A model generated the notes under the pieces. The model did not search any database. It saw only the letters and a program-made list of their open reading frames with translations, and was not told the origin of the DNA. DNA of 37,902 nt from Acidimicrobiaceae bacterium (GTDB lineage Bacteria; Actinomycetota; Acidimicrobiia; Acidimicrobiales; Aldehydirespiratoraceae), in the NCBI GenBank assembly GCA_009840695.1, contig VXNG01000120.1, positions 1 to 37,902 on the forward strand. Reading direction: 5' to 3'. The position numbers and the translations under genes were made by a program. Positions 14,880 to 23,450 of this stretch are shown one piece after another (positions within the stretch are counted from its first letter, which is position 1; every line of letters begins with the position of its first letter).

Positions 14880-16294
14880 TCGCCTATGTCGGGTTCGTCT
14901 TCCAGGGCCAGGGCCCGGCCGATGATCTCGTCGAAGCGTGCCCGGGGCATGGACTCGGCCATGCAGTAGTCGTAGAGTGCCTCGTACTTGGCCATGAGCT
15001 CGTCGTCGCCGAGCGGGCGCTCTGGCTCGCCCTTGGGGTACAGGACCTCCCTGGACAGCCGCCGCCCGTCGTCGAGTTGCACGGTGACGCGGGCGCCGAG
15101 GGCCTCCGGGAACAAGGCGTCCAGGGCGGCGTCGGGCCGGCAGACCACCTTGGCCATCGTGGCGCGGATCCGTGGATCGTCGAGGGCCTGTGGTTCGAGG
15201 GCGTCCAGCCACAGGCCCCGGCGCGCCAGCGCCGCCGCGACGATGTAGTAGGTGCTCAGCCGGGCCACCTCGGCCACTCGCGGATCGCGACGATCCTTCG
15301 AAGCGGTCACCTCGTAGAGCGCCCGCGGCTTCTCCACCAGGATCTCTGTGACCGCCTCGGGTGCGAGGTCGTGTTCCGCGGTCAGTCCGAGCATCGCCTC
15401 GATCTCGGCGTGGAGATACCGAGTTGTCGGGTAGACCTTGAGGCCGGTGCGGGTCACCTCGAACGGCTCCCCGAGACGGTGCAGCGCCGCGGGGTCCGGG
15501 TCCACGCTCTCGGCGTTGAGGAATCCGTAGGGCGCCTCGATGATGCGGGGCGAACCCCGCAAGCCCTCGGCCGCCAGCATCGCGGCCGAGAGGCCGACGC
15601 TGGCCTGCCAGCCGCTTAGCAGGGGCCGGCACCAGTAGCCGGGTGAGAGCAACTCCAGCGACACCGTGCCTCCGCAGGCCATGAAAGTCGCGATCCCCAG
15701 TGAGTCGGCCATCTGGCTGCGGGTGAGTCCCAGAATCTTGGCCGTCTGCAGCGCGGCGCCCACCGAGTTCGCCTGGGTGCTGTCGACCACACCGTGGCCT
15801 GGATTCAGAGCCATGCCGAGCTTGCCGATCGCCTCGAAGCCGACGGCGACTCCGGTTGCGAAGTCCTCGAAGCCGATCGGTGCGACCTGCGCCGCCGCGA
15901 ACGCGGCCCCGTAGACGGTGGGCCCTAGATGGGTGGGGGCGCTCCAGCGGTGTACGTCCATGAGGTTGAGCGCGTGGGCGAAGGCACCGTTGGCCAGCGC
16001 CGCGTACTGCGGAAGGGCGCTGAAGCTGGAGCCGACCACTGTTGCCGAGCCCGGATGCGACCGGGCGAAAGCGATGACCGGCGCCAGTCCTTCGGCGCTG
16101 CTGTCGCCCGCGCCCCGGCCGCTGGCGCCGGCCAGCGCGATCACAACGAAATCGAGGCAGGTGCGCTTTACGGCCGTCACCACCTCGTCGGGCAGGTCCT
16201 CGTAGCGGAGTTCGTCAGCCCATCCGCTCAGAATGTCGGTGAGCGGCTCGGCTATGACCACTCGGTCCTCGGCGTACCGGAGTTTGTCGCTCAT
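14849..16294 (-). CDS. MmgE/PrpD family protein (copy 1)
   Basis: A 481-residue member of the MmgE/PrpD family, whose best-known members dehydrate 2-methylcitrate and which also includes cis-aconitate decarboxylase-like and uncharacterised enzymes. Family landmarks are the N-terminal helical part with AVKRTCLDFVVIALAGASG, FAHALNLMDVHRWSAPTHLG, the GALQTAKILGLTRSQMADSLG stretch, and a C-terminal RVTVQLDDGRRLSREV...DDELMAKYEALYD. The start has GAGGAGG 5-6 bases upstream of the ATG. It is the last gene of the minus-strand block and lies 87 bases after the hydantoinase A gene. The substrate is probably not methylcitrate, because no prpB or prpC accompanies it. More likely it dehydrates or isomerises an intermediate of the pathway encoded in this block. 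Confidence 0.92.
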   Translation of the reverse strand: MSDKLRYAEDRVVIAEPLTDILSGWADELRYEDLPDEVVTAVKRTCLDFVVIALAGASGRGAGDSSAEGLAPVIAFARSHPGSATVVGSSFSALPQYAALANGAFAHALNLMDVHRWSAPTHLGPTVYGAAFAAAQVAPIGFEDFATGVAVGFEAIGKLGMALNPGHGVVDSTQANSVGAALQTAKILGLTRSQMADSLGIATFMACGGTVSLELLSPGYWCRPLLSGWQASVGLSAAMLAAEGLRGSPRIIEAPYGFLNAESVDPDPAALHRLGEPFEVTRTGLKVYPTTRYLHAEIEAMLGLTAEHDLAPEAVTEILVEKPRALYEVTASKDRRDPRVAEVARLSTYYIVAAALARRGLWLDALEPQALDDPRIRATMAKVVCRPDAALDALFPEALGARVTVQLDDGRRLSREVLYPKGEPERPLGDDELMAKYEALYDYCMAESMPRARFDEIIGRALALEDEPDIGEFFRLTSSAG

Positions 16295-16381
16295 TTTGTT
16301 CCTCCTCGCGGTCCGGTCTACTCGGCGGTCCTGGTCCTCGTGCCCTTCATCGGTGCCTTGCGCCCATCTGGCCGCGGGCCC

Positions 16382-18475
16382 TCACGGCTGCTTGCGCAGA
16401 ACGTAGGCGCCGTGGCTCTCGAGCGCGGCCGTCCAGCCCGGTGCGACGACGACGGTGCATAGAGGCTCGCGGACCAGGGCGGGACCGGCCAGCGGCACGC
16501 CCACCGGCGCCGCGGCTCCGTCTAAGACATCGACCTCGATCGCATCATCTGCTCCTAGGCGGAGTTCTCGCGCTTCGACGCGTTGCCACTGCGAGGACGC
16601 TCCCAACTCCCAGTCGATCTCCGGCAGCGGGCGATGCACTGTGGCTCTGACCGACAGGCTCACGAGCTCGCAAGGAGTCTCCGGCTCCGAGTATGCGTAC
16701 CGGTTGTGATGGCGGACGTGGAAGTCCTCTACTGCTGCGGCGAGGGTGCTCTCGTCCACTTCCCCGCTTCCGATCGGGACCATGATCTCCCAGAGTTGCT
16801 CGCGATAGCGCAACTCGAAGCCGTGCTCAACGTGGAGATCGTCCTCCCGGTATCGCAGGCCGACCGAGCGATCGGGCTCGAAGTCGTCGAGTCCCTCTCC
16901 CTGCAGCCGGGCGATCAGGTCGACTTCGAGGCGGTCGAGGGCCGCGCCGATGGCGGCTGCGTCCGTCGCCGCGCCGAGCTGGGTCGGGAACGAGCGCCTC
17001 ATGTCGTAGACCACGTCGGTGACGATTGCGCCGAGCGCGCACAGCGTCGAAGCGGCCTTCGGCACGATGACCTCAGTGATCCCGAGCTCGTCGGCGATGG
17101 CGCAGCAGTGCGCGGGGCCGGACCCCCCGCCCGCGATCAGAACGTAGTCGCGCGGGTCGCGGCCCTCCGCGACGGTGATGTCGCGCACCGCTTGGGCTAG
17201 GTCGATCGTCAGCACCCTCCAGACCCCCGCCGCGGCGTCGCCCGTCTCCACGCCCACCTCGGCGCCGAGGCCGCCCAGTGCCCCGGTCGCCGGGGCGATG
17301 CTCAGTGAGAGGTCCCCGGCGATCGGGCCCTCCCCGTAGACTCCGAGGGCCAGGTTGGCGTCCGTGACCGTGGGATCCCGGCCGCCGAGGCCGTAGCAGG
17401 CGGGACCCGGCACAGCTCCGGCGCTGCTGGGTCCGACGCGCAGAATGCCGGCGTCCACATGGGCGATGGAGCCGCCGCCGCCGCCGACCGAATGGACGTC
17501 GACCATCGGCAGCCCCACCCGCACTCCGTCCACTGTCACCGGTCGGGCCTGGCGTATGGTCCCCTCGGTGACGACGCTGGCGTCGAAGCTGGTTCCGCCC
17601 ATGTCGATGCAGATCGCGTTGCGATGACCGGCCGCGGCGGCGAAGAACTGGGCCACCGAGGGGCCCGCAGCCGGCCCCGACAGCAGCGTGCGGACCGGGA
17701 CCCTGATCACCTCGTCGGCATGGGCGACACCGCCGTGGCTCTGGAGGTACAGCACCGATCCGGTCATGCCCTCCGCTCTCAGCAGCCGTTCGAGCTGGTC
17801 GACGTAGCTGACCACGCGGGGGCCTACGTAGGCATTGAGCACGGTGGTGCTGACCCGGTCGTACTCCCGGATCTCCGGCAGGACATCCCAGGACGTGGTG
17901 ACGAACGCTCCCGGCATCGCCTGCGCGCAGATGTCCGCGGTTCGCTGCTCGTGGTCGGCGTGCAGGAAGGACCACAGGAAGCAGATGGCGACCGCTTCGA
18001 TGCCCTCGGCTGAGAATTGCTCGCAGGCGGCGTGCACATCGTGCTCGGAGAGGGGCTCCACGACCCGGCCGAGCCCGTCGACGCGCGCGCGCACGCCGAT
18101 GCGGTGCCGGCGCGGCACCAGGGGCTGCGGCGGGGGAAGGTCGAGTTCGTAGCGCTCCTCCTTGTAGCCGACTCGCATCTCGAGCACGTCGCGGAAGCCG
18201 CGGGTGCACAGCAGGCCGGTTCTGGCGCCGGTGCGGGTGATGAGCGTGTTGATGCCCATCGTCGTGCCGTGCACGACCGTCGCGTCGCTCAGCAGCCGGT
18301 TGGTGTCGACGCCGACGGCGGAGGCGAACATGCGGATTCCCTCCAGGACCGCGCTGGCGGGGTCGCGAGGATTCGAAGGCGTCTTGACCGTCAGCAGGCG
18401 GTTGCGATGGTCGAGCCCCACGACATCGGTGAACGTTCCGCCGACATCGATGCCGACAACCGCCGACTGGGCCAC
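16382..18475 (-). CDS. Hydantoinase/oxoprolinase subunit A (HyuA-type)
   Basis: A 697-residue ATP-dependent hydantoinase/oxoprolinase A subunit. The N-terminal Hydant_A_N domain carries the ATP-binding GIDVGGTFTDVVGLD, and the core has MGGTSFDASVVTEG and SVGGGGGSIAHVDAG, both phosphate-binding loops of the actin-like ATPase fold. The C-terminal part (SLSVRATVHRPLPEIDW) is typical. With subunit B it couples ATP hydrolysis to opening of a cyclic amide such as 5-oxoproline or N-methylhydantoin, or in related carboxylases to ketone activation. GTG 18475 follows the subunit B stop by 3 bases, so they are co-translated. The exact ring substrate is unknown. Confidence 0.94.
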   Translation of the reverse strand: MAQSAVVGIDVGGTFTDVVGLDHRNRLLTVKTPSNPRDPASAVLEGIRMFASAVGVDTNRLLSDATVVHGTTMGINTLITRTGARTGLLCTRGFRDVLEMRVGYKEERYELDLPPPQPLVPRRHRIGVRARVDGLGRVVEPLSEHDVHAACEQFSAEGIEAVAICFLWSFLHADHEQRTADICAQAMPGAFVTTSWDVLPEIREYDRVSTTVLNAYVGPRVVSYVDQLERLLRAEGMTGSVLYLQSHGGVAHADEVIRVPVRTLLSGPAAGPSVAQFFAAAAGHRNAICIDMGGTSFDASVVTEGTIRQARPVTVDGVRVGLPMVDVHSVGGGGGSIAHVDAGILRVGPSSAGAVPGPACYGLGGRDPTVTDANLALGVYGEGPIAGDLSLSIAPATGALGGLGAEVGVETGDAAAGVWRVLTIDLAQAVRDITVAEGRDPRDYVLIAGGGSGPAHCCAIADELGITEVIVPKAASTLCALGAIVTDVVYDMRRSFPTQLGAATDAAAIGAALDRLEVDLIARLQGEGLDDFEPDRSVGLRYREDDLHVEHGFELRYREQLWEIMVPIGSGEVDESTLAAAVEDFHVRHHNRYAYSEPETPCELVSLSVRATVHRPLPEIDWELGASSQWQRVEARELRLGADDAIEVDVLDGAAAPVGVPLAGPALVREPLCTVVVAPGWTAALESHGAYVLRKQP

Positions 18476-18478
18476 CGC

Positions 18479-20164
18479 CTAGCCCTCCGGATCCCAGCCG
18501 TAGACCCTCGCGGCCCGATCCGGGCTGATCAGCCCGTTGTCGATGTCGGCTCGCAGGGCGCCGCGGTCGCGCCGGCGCGGGTCTCCGATGCCTCCGCCTC
18601 CCGGGCTCTCGCTCACGAGCACCTCGCCGGCGTGCAGGTCGATGACGGTGTGGGGGACGATGGCGTCCACCGACCCGGAGGCGTTTCGCACCGATCGCTT
18701 GAAGGTGGCTCGATCGCTCTCGAACTCCGGGGGCACGTCCTGACCGGGCGGTGCCAGGACGTAGCCCTCGCCGATGTTGCTGACCACGATCCTCGGCTCC
18801 AGCGGCTCCATCTCAAGTGCCATCCCGAAGCCGCCTCGCCACTGACCGGGGCCCTCGGAGTCGGGGCGGAACTCAAAGCGGTGGATCCGCATGGGGATGC
18901 GGAACTCGATCTCCTCCACGTTGCCGGTGCGCATGCCCCCGAAGGTGCACTGCGGGCTGCAGCACGACCAGCCGTCGGTGCGCCACATCGCTCCCGCCCC
19001 GCCTATTCCCGACATCGTGGACAGGTGCGAGAAGCGTTCTCCGGTGCGCGAGTCGAGACCTGCGAAGGTCGAGCCGCAGAAGTGCGACCAGCCCGCCACG
19101 GCCCGCTCCGGGGCGGCCTGAGCGAGTGCCGCCTCGACCGCCTCCATGATGTTGTCGAAGGGAGTCGAGGTGGCCATCGACGAGGGAGTGGGCTCTACGG
19201 CGTTCACGATCGAGCCCTCCGGGCCGAGGTCGATGTCGACGCAGCGGTACACGCCCCCGTTGTGTGGCGTGTCCTTGGGGAAGACGGTCAGGAGACCGGC
19301 ATAGATCGCCGATATCGAGTTGCCGAAGTAGCTGTTGAAGTAGCGGTCGATCTGGGGGGAGCCGCGCAGCGCCACCGCAAGACGGTCGCCCTCCACCGTG
19401 ATCTCCGACCAGATGTCGAGGGGCTCGTCCCCCGCGGGGTTCTCGAGGAACGCGTGGCCCGGGTAGACGCCGTCGGGAAGCGACGCGATGGACTCGCGGG
19501 CCAACTGCTGGCCCCGGTCGAGCAGGGCCGACATGCCCTCGCGGAGCGCGGCCGTCCCCAGCGAGCCGCTCAGCGACTCGAGCCGGCGCTGCGCCACGCC
19601 CAGCGCTCCGAGCTGTGCACCCATGTCGCCGCGGTGAGCCTCGGGAGTGCGCAGGTTCAGCAGCAGCATGGTCAGCACGTCCCGGCGCAGCTGCCCCCGC
19701 TCCCAGATCTTCAGCGGGGAGATGCGGATCCCCTCGGCGTATATCTCCCGGGCCAGGGGGTTGTACCCCCCTGCTACCGGCCCGCCCGAGTCCGACACGT
19801 GGGCCCGCGTCCCCACCCATGCCACCAGATCACCAGCGATGTACACCGGCTTGAACATGGTCATGTCGGCCTGGTGCCCTCCGCCGTAGGTGGGGTCGTT
19901 GACGTAGATCACGTCGCCGTCGGAGATGTCGTCCTCGAAGAAGCGGATGACCTCGCCCAGCGCCACTTGCATGGACCCGAGATGGACGGGCTGATCGTCG
20001 CCCTGCACGACCTGCTCGCCGCTGGGGTCGAAGATGGAGTTGGAGAAATCGGTGGAGATGGCGATGATCGGCGACCGGCCCGATCGGACCAGCACCTCGC
20101 GCATCTCGCGGATGGCCGACTGCAGCCCTCCCTCAAGCACCGCGAGCGTGATCGGGTCGATCAC
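18479..20164 (-). CDS. Hydantoinase/oxoprolinase subunit B (HyuB-type)
   Basis: A 561-residue B subunit of the hydantoinase/oxoprolinase family. It opens with the classic DPITLAVLEGGLQSAIREM, has the metal-site region YVNDPTYGGGHQADMTMFKP (His and Asp retained), and closes with the family signature GGGGIGDPRRRD followed by DIDNGLISPDRAARVYG. Length is normal, so the subunit looks complete and active. It starts at GTG 20164, 75 bases after the MmgE/PrpD copy 2 stop, and is directly followed by subunit A. B normally precedes or follows A in such operons, and here the order is B then A. Confidence 0.94.
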   Translation of the reverse strand: MIDPITLAVLEGGLQSAIREMREVLVRSGRSPIIAISTDFSNSIFDPSGEQVVQGDDQPVHLGSMQVALGEVIRFFEDDISDGDVIYVNDPTYGGGHQADMTMFKPVYIAGDLVAWVGTRAHVSDSGGPVAGGYNPLAREIYAEGIRISPLKIWERGQLRRDVLTMLLLNLRTPEAHRGDMGAQLGALGVAQRRLESLSGSLGTAALREGMSALLDRGQQLARESIASLPDGVYPGHAFLENPAGDEPLDIWSEITVEGDRLAVALRGSPQIDRYFNSYFGNSISAIYAGLLTVFPKDTPHNGGVYRCVDIDLGPEGSIVNAVEPTPSSMATSTPFDNIMEAVEAALAQAAPERAVAGWSHFCGSTFAGLDSRTGERFSHLSTMSGIGGAGAMWRTDGWSCCSPQCTFGGMRTGNVEEIEFRIPMRIHRFEFRPDSEGPGQWRGGFGMALEMEPLEPRIVVSNIGEGYVLAPPGQDVPPEFESDRATFKRSVRNASGSVDAIVPHTVIDLHAGEVLVSESPGGGGIGDPRRRDRGALRADIDNGLISPDRAARVYGWDPEG

Positions 20165-20239
20165 AGTTCGGCCCCTGTCACGCCCTCGACGGTCTCGGCG
20201 CCGGAGGACCCGTTCTCGGTCTCGCGTTCGGGCAGCCCG

Positions 20240-21667
20240 TCACGCCCGTGCTCCGAGAAGATCGGTGAGGGAGCGGATGCTGCCGCTGTCCTCGAGGGTC
20301 ATCACCGCGTCCTCGATCCGCGCGCCGGCCTCGGCGCCGATGGTCCGGCCGGCGTTGTCGAGGAACTTCGCCTCGATGGCCGCGAAATCCAGGTTGTCCG
20401 CGAAGTTGCGGTTGCGCAGCGTGTCGCCCGCTTGGGTCTCGACTACGAGTTCGCCGTCGTAGGAGTCGGGGAACTTGCTGTCGCGGTAGGGCTCGTAGGA
20501 GATTCGCCTCGCCATCGCGTGGACCCGCGGGTCGCGCACCACTTCGTCGCTGAGCTGCTCCTCGGTGAAGCCGCCGTGCAGGATGGCCGCGGCCAGCACG
20601 AAGGGGAGGCTCTCCTGGGCGTCGTGTCCGTTGAGCGGGGCCACTCGGCGGTCCACGGGCTCGCAGACCGTTGCGATGACGCCCTCGGGCACCAAGCAGG
20701 TGACCTTGGCGATGTCGTCCAGGACCAGGCCGTGATGGGCTTCGAGCTCGAAGAGCGCCTTGAGGAACGCCTGGCTGAAGTGGCAAACCGGGTACTGCTT
20801 GGCTGCGATGCGCAGCACCTCCCACTCGCTTCCGAGGGTCGCGAAGAACTCGGGCCGGAGCTCGTGCTCGGGGTCTCGCAAGTGCGTCTGATAGAGCCCG
20901 TAGTCGCCTTCATAGACAGTCGATGGGCCCCTGAACCCGGCCGCGGCCAGGCGGGCTGCCGACACGCCGCTATGGGCGGACCAGGCGCCGTGCACGTTCT
21001 TGGTCCAGGCGCCGGCTTCCAAGAACTCCAACAAGCCGGCGGCGAAGCTGCCGGCCACGCCCTGGGCCGAGGCGATATCGGCGGCCGGGAGGCCCATCAG
21101 GTGAGCGGCACCAGCTGCACTGCCGAATGTCGTGGCCACGCCGGTCGGAGCGAAGCCGGCTTGGTGGATGCCGTCCCGTGCCGCGGCGGCCACCCGGGCC
21201 GCGACTTCGAGGGTCACCACGTAGCCGAGCAGGAAGTCCGGGCCGGAGCGCCCCAGGTCCTCGGCGACAGCCAGTGAGCTGGGAAAGGCGCTGGCGGAGG
21301 CATGGAAGGCGCCCTCGAGGTGGGTGTCGTCCCAGTCGAGGGCACCGACCAGCAGTCCATTGGCGAAGGCGGCGTCCCGGGCCGCGACCCGCTGGTCCGA
21401 GCCGATGATCGTGCACGGCCCGGTCCCGGTGCCGCCCATGGCTGCCAGGGCTCGGGCCCCGACTGCGGCAAGGTCGCCGCGGGCTGCAACCAGGGCCAAC
21501 CCCACGCAGTCGAGCGACAGCTCCTTGGCCCGCTGCACTACCGGCGCAGGCAGGTCCTCGAAGACGACGGAAGCCGCGAACTCGCCGACGAGTTCGGCCA
21601 ATGTGATCTTGTCTCCGTTGCTGCTGATCGCTGAGGTTGTCGAGCGAGAACTTGAGGCCTGTGTCAT
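20240..21667 (-). CDS. MmgE/PrpD family protein (copy 2)
   Basis: A 475-residue MmgE/PrpD-family protein, clearly a divergent paralogue of the ones at 14849 and 32924. Landmarks are VVQRAKELSLDCVGLALVAA, FANGLLVGALDWDDTHLEGA, AAGAAHLMGLPAADIASAQG, the FLEAGAWTKNVHGAWSAHSG stretch, and IAAKQYPVCHFSQAFLKAL. The first residues (MTQASSSRSTTSAISSNGD) are low complexity, so a later start cannot be excluded. It may have its own promoter at 21699-21727 in addition to read-through from the ligase gene. It probably acts with the hydantoinase subunits encoded after it. The reaction is unknown. Confidence 0.92.
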   Translation of the reverse strand: MTQASSSRSTTSAISSNGDKITLAELVGEFAASVVFEDLPAPVVQRAKELSLDCVGLALVAARGDLAAVGARALAAMGGTGTGPCTIIGSDQRVAARDAAFANGLLVGALDWDDTHLEGAFHASASAFPSSLAVAEDLGRSGPDFLLGYVVTLEVAARVAAAARDGIHQAGFAPTGVATTFGSAAGAAHLMGLPAADIASAQGVAGSFAAGLLEFLEAGAWTKNVHGAWSAHSGVSAARLAAAGFRGPSTVYEGDYGLYQTHLRDPEHELRPEFFATLGSEWEVLRIAAKQYPVCHFSQAFLKALFELEAHHGLVLDDIAKVTCLVPEGVIATVCEPVDRRVAPLNGHDAQESLPFVLAAAILHGGFTEEQLSDEVVRDPRVHAMARRISYEPYRDSKFPDSYDGELVVETQAGDTLRNRNFADNLDFAAIEAKFLDNAGRTIGAEAGARIEDAVMTLEDSGSIRSLTDLLGARA

Positions 21668-21698
21668 GGCTCGCCTTCCTTCATCGGGATCGTCTGCG

Positions 21699-21727
21699 AC
21701 GCTAGATCAATCGTCAGACGTATTCAA
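21699..21727 (-). promoter_or_regulatory. Internal minus-strand promoter before MmgE/PrpD-HyuBA
   Basis: On the minus strand TTGAAT (21722-21727) and TAGCGT (21699-21704) are 17 bases apart. The spacer contains CGTCTGACG, a perfect palindrome around one base and a good operator candidate. The -35 overlaps the ligase stop codon. It would drive the MmgE/PrpD, HyuB, HyuA, MmgE/PrpD genes independently of the ligase. Inferred from pattern. Confidence 0.55.
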
Positions 21728-23307
21728 GAGGGAGCGGGCGTTGACATTGACCCCGGACTCGCCGGGCCTGACAGCAACTGCTCGCGCAGTTGGCGTTTGA
21801 GGATCTTGCCCGCGGCGTTGCGGGGGATCTCATCAGTGGCCACGTACCGCCTCGGGACCTTGTGCCTGGACAGCTCCCTGCGGCACAGGGCGTCGAGTTC
21901 GCCGTCGGGCACGGCGACGCCAGGCGCCGTGACCAGAACCGCAGTGACGGCCTCGCCCCAATCGTCCGATGGCAGGCCGACCACCGCCACATCCCGTACC
22001 GCCTGGTGGCGGATTAGCACCTCCTCGACCTCCCTGGGGTACACGTTCACGCCGCCGGTGATTATCAGATCCTTCTTGCGATCTACGATGTAGATGAAGT
22101 TCTCGTCGTCGGCCACGGCTATGTCGCCGGCCGAGAAGAAGCCGTCCTCGGTGGTGGCCGCCTCCGTCGCCTTGGGATCCTGGTAGTAGCCGTTCATAAG
22201 GAACGGCGATCGCGAGTACAACTCGCCGGGAGAGCCGGGCGGAACGGGGTTGTGTTCGGCGTCGAGAAGGCGGACTTCGTTCATGAACCAGGGCGGCCCG
22301 ACGCTCTGCGGCTTGCGGCGCTGATCCGCGGGGCGCAGGTTCGTCACCACTGCCGCCTCCGTCGATCCGTACAGCTCGTGCAGGTCCGCGCCGCCGAAGG
22401 CGTCCAATGTCCAGAGCTTCAGCTCGTGGGGGAAGGCGGCCGCGTTGAAATACATGGTCTCGAGGCTGGAGAGGTCGAAGCGCCCGATCGAGGACTCCCC
22501 GAGATCGCGGATTATGCGGGCGTGGGTAGGCACAAGGAACGTCGACTGGATCCGGTGCCGCTCCACCAGCGTCAGGAACAGCTCCGGGTCGAACGCGCCG
22601 AGCATCGCGAGGGTGCCGCCGGCGTGCAGAGCGGCGTAGGCGAAGGCGAACCCCCCGCCGTGATGCATCGGCGAGACGGCCATCGTTCGTCGTCCCGGAC
22701 CGAGGCTCCACTCGAGGGCAGAGCAATAGAATGTCAGGCACCTTGAGCGGTGGCTGATCATCACTCCCTTGGCTGCTCCCGTGGTGCCCGATGTGTAGGC
22801 GATGACGAACGGGCTGGTCTCGTCGACCCAGAGGCGGGGATCGGTGGCGCCGCTGGCCTCGAGCGCAGATTCGTAGGACTCGCCGACCGCCGTGCTGCCG
22901 ATGCTCAACTGCGCCCGCATCTGACCAGCCGAGGCCGCGGCCGACGCCGTCTCCGCGAACGCGCCGTCGGCGATTACAGCACGAGCGTCCGAATGGCCCA
23001 TGATGAACGCCGCCTCGCTCGCGCTCGAGCGCGGGTTGATGGGCACCATGACCATGCCCGCCTTGGCTACTCCTGCCGCCACCTCCGGGTACTCGAGCCG
23101 GTTGCCGCAGATGAAGGCGACCCGGTCGCCGGCCTGCAGGCCTCGACCCAACAGTGCATTGGCCACGCGGTTGGAGCGGTCGTGCAGGGCCGAGTAGGTG
23201 AGCGTGCGGTCTCCGTCCACGACCGCGACCGCATCAGGCGTGGCCCGGGCGAACTCACGGATCCCATTGGCGATGTTCATCGGTGCCCCGCCGCTGAGAA
23301 TCGCCAT
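21724..23307 (-). CDS. Acyl-CoA synthetase (AMP-forming)
   Basis: A 527-residue adenylate-forming ligase that activates a carboxylic acid to its CoA thioester with ATP. Motifs are the P-loop-like FVIAYTSGTTGAAKGVM (167-183), LYGSTEAAV, the GELYSRSPFLMNGYY segment, the hinge region FIYIVDRKKDLIITGG, and the terminal catalytic lysine in NAAGKILKRQL. All appear intact. The ATG at 23280 (MNIANGIREFARATPDA) fits the usual family start better than ATG 23307 and is a real alternative. It is the first gene of the minus-strand block and is divergent from the triple-RidA gene. The acid substrate is unknown. It likely activates the product of the block's ring-opening or dehydratase steps. Confidence 0.93.
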   Translation of the reverse strand: MAILSGGAPMNIANGIREFARATPDAVAVVDGDRTLTYSALHDRSNRVANALLGRGLQAGDRVAFICGNRLEYPEVAAGVAKAGMVMVPINPRSSASEAAFIMGHSDARAVIADGAFAETASAAASAGQMRAQLSIGSTAVGESYESALEASGATDPRLWVDETSPFVIAYTSGTTGAAKGVMISHRSRCLTFYCSALEWSLGPGRRTMAVSPMHHGGGFAFAYAALHAGGTLAMLGAFDPELFLTLVERHRIQSTFLVPTHARIIRDLGESSIGRFDLSSLETMYFNAAAFPHELKLWTLDAFGGADLHELYGSTEAAVVTNLRPADQRRKPQSVGPPWFMNEVRLLDAEHNPVPPGSPGELYSRSPFLMNGYYQDPKATEAATTEDGFFSAGDIAVADDENFIYIVDRKKDLIITGGVNVYPREVEEVLIRHQAVRDVAVVGLPSDDWGEAVTAVLVTAPGVAVPDGELDALCRRELSRHKVPRRYVATDEIPRNAAGKILKRQLREQLLSGPASPGSMSTPAPS

Positions 23308-23393
23308 CGAATTTCACCGTCCGGCTCGGGCGAGGCCGATCCGCCTTGACTGGCTGCGCTCAAGACGAGCGCGACACGCGTTAGGCGCGCTGC

Positions 23394-23422
23394 TTGAATC
23401 CTAAAGATCAGACTCTTACGAT
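23394..23422 (+). promoter_or_regulatory. Promoter of RidA-MaoC operon
   Basis: TTGAAT (23394-23399), a 17-base spacer and TACGAT (23417-23422). The ATG of the triple-RidA gene is 28 bases further on. The same DNA carries a facing promoter on the other strand. Confidence 0.65.
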
Positions 23423-23427
23423 GCCAG
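23398..23427 (-). promoter_or_regulatory. Candidate minus-strand promoter of acyl-CoA ligase block
   Basis: On the minus strand CTGGCA (23422-23427, 4 of 6 to consensus), an 18-base spacer and TAGGAT (23398-23403). The spacer holds AGTCTGATCTTTAG, similar to the spacer and -10 sequence at 3005, 25690 and 26943. It overlaps the plus-strand promoter almost completely, so only one polymerase could bind at a time. Confidence 0.4.
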
Positions 23428-23450
23428 CGCGACTGAGACGGAGCAGCTGA

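Noticed and set aside
18017..21277. A 1086-residue open frame on the plus strand
   Set aside because: It lies opposite the HyuB, HyuA and MmgE/PrpD genes and has the Arg/Gly/His/Val composition of an antisense shadow in GC-rich DNA, with no recognisable domain.
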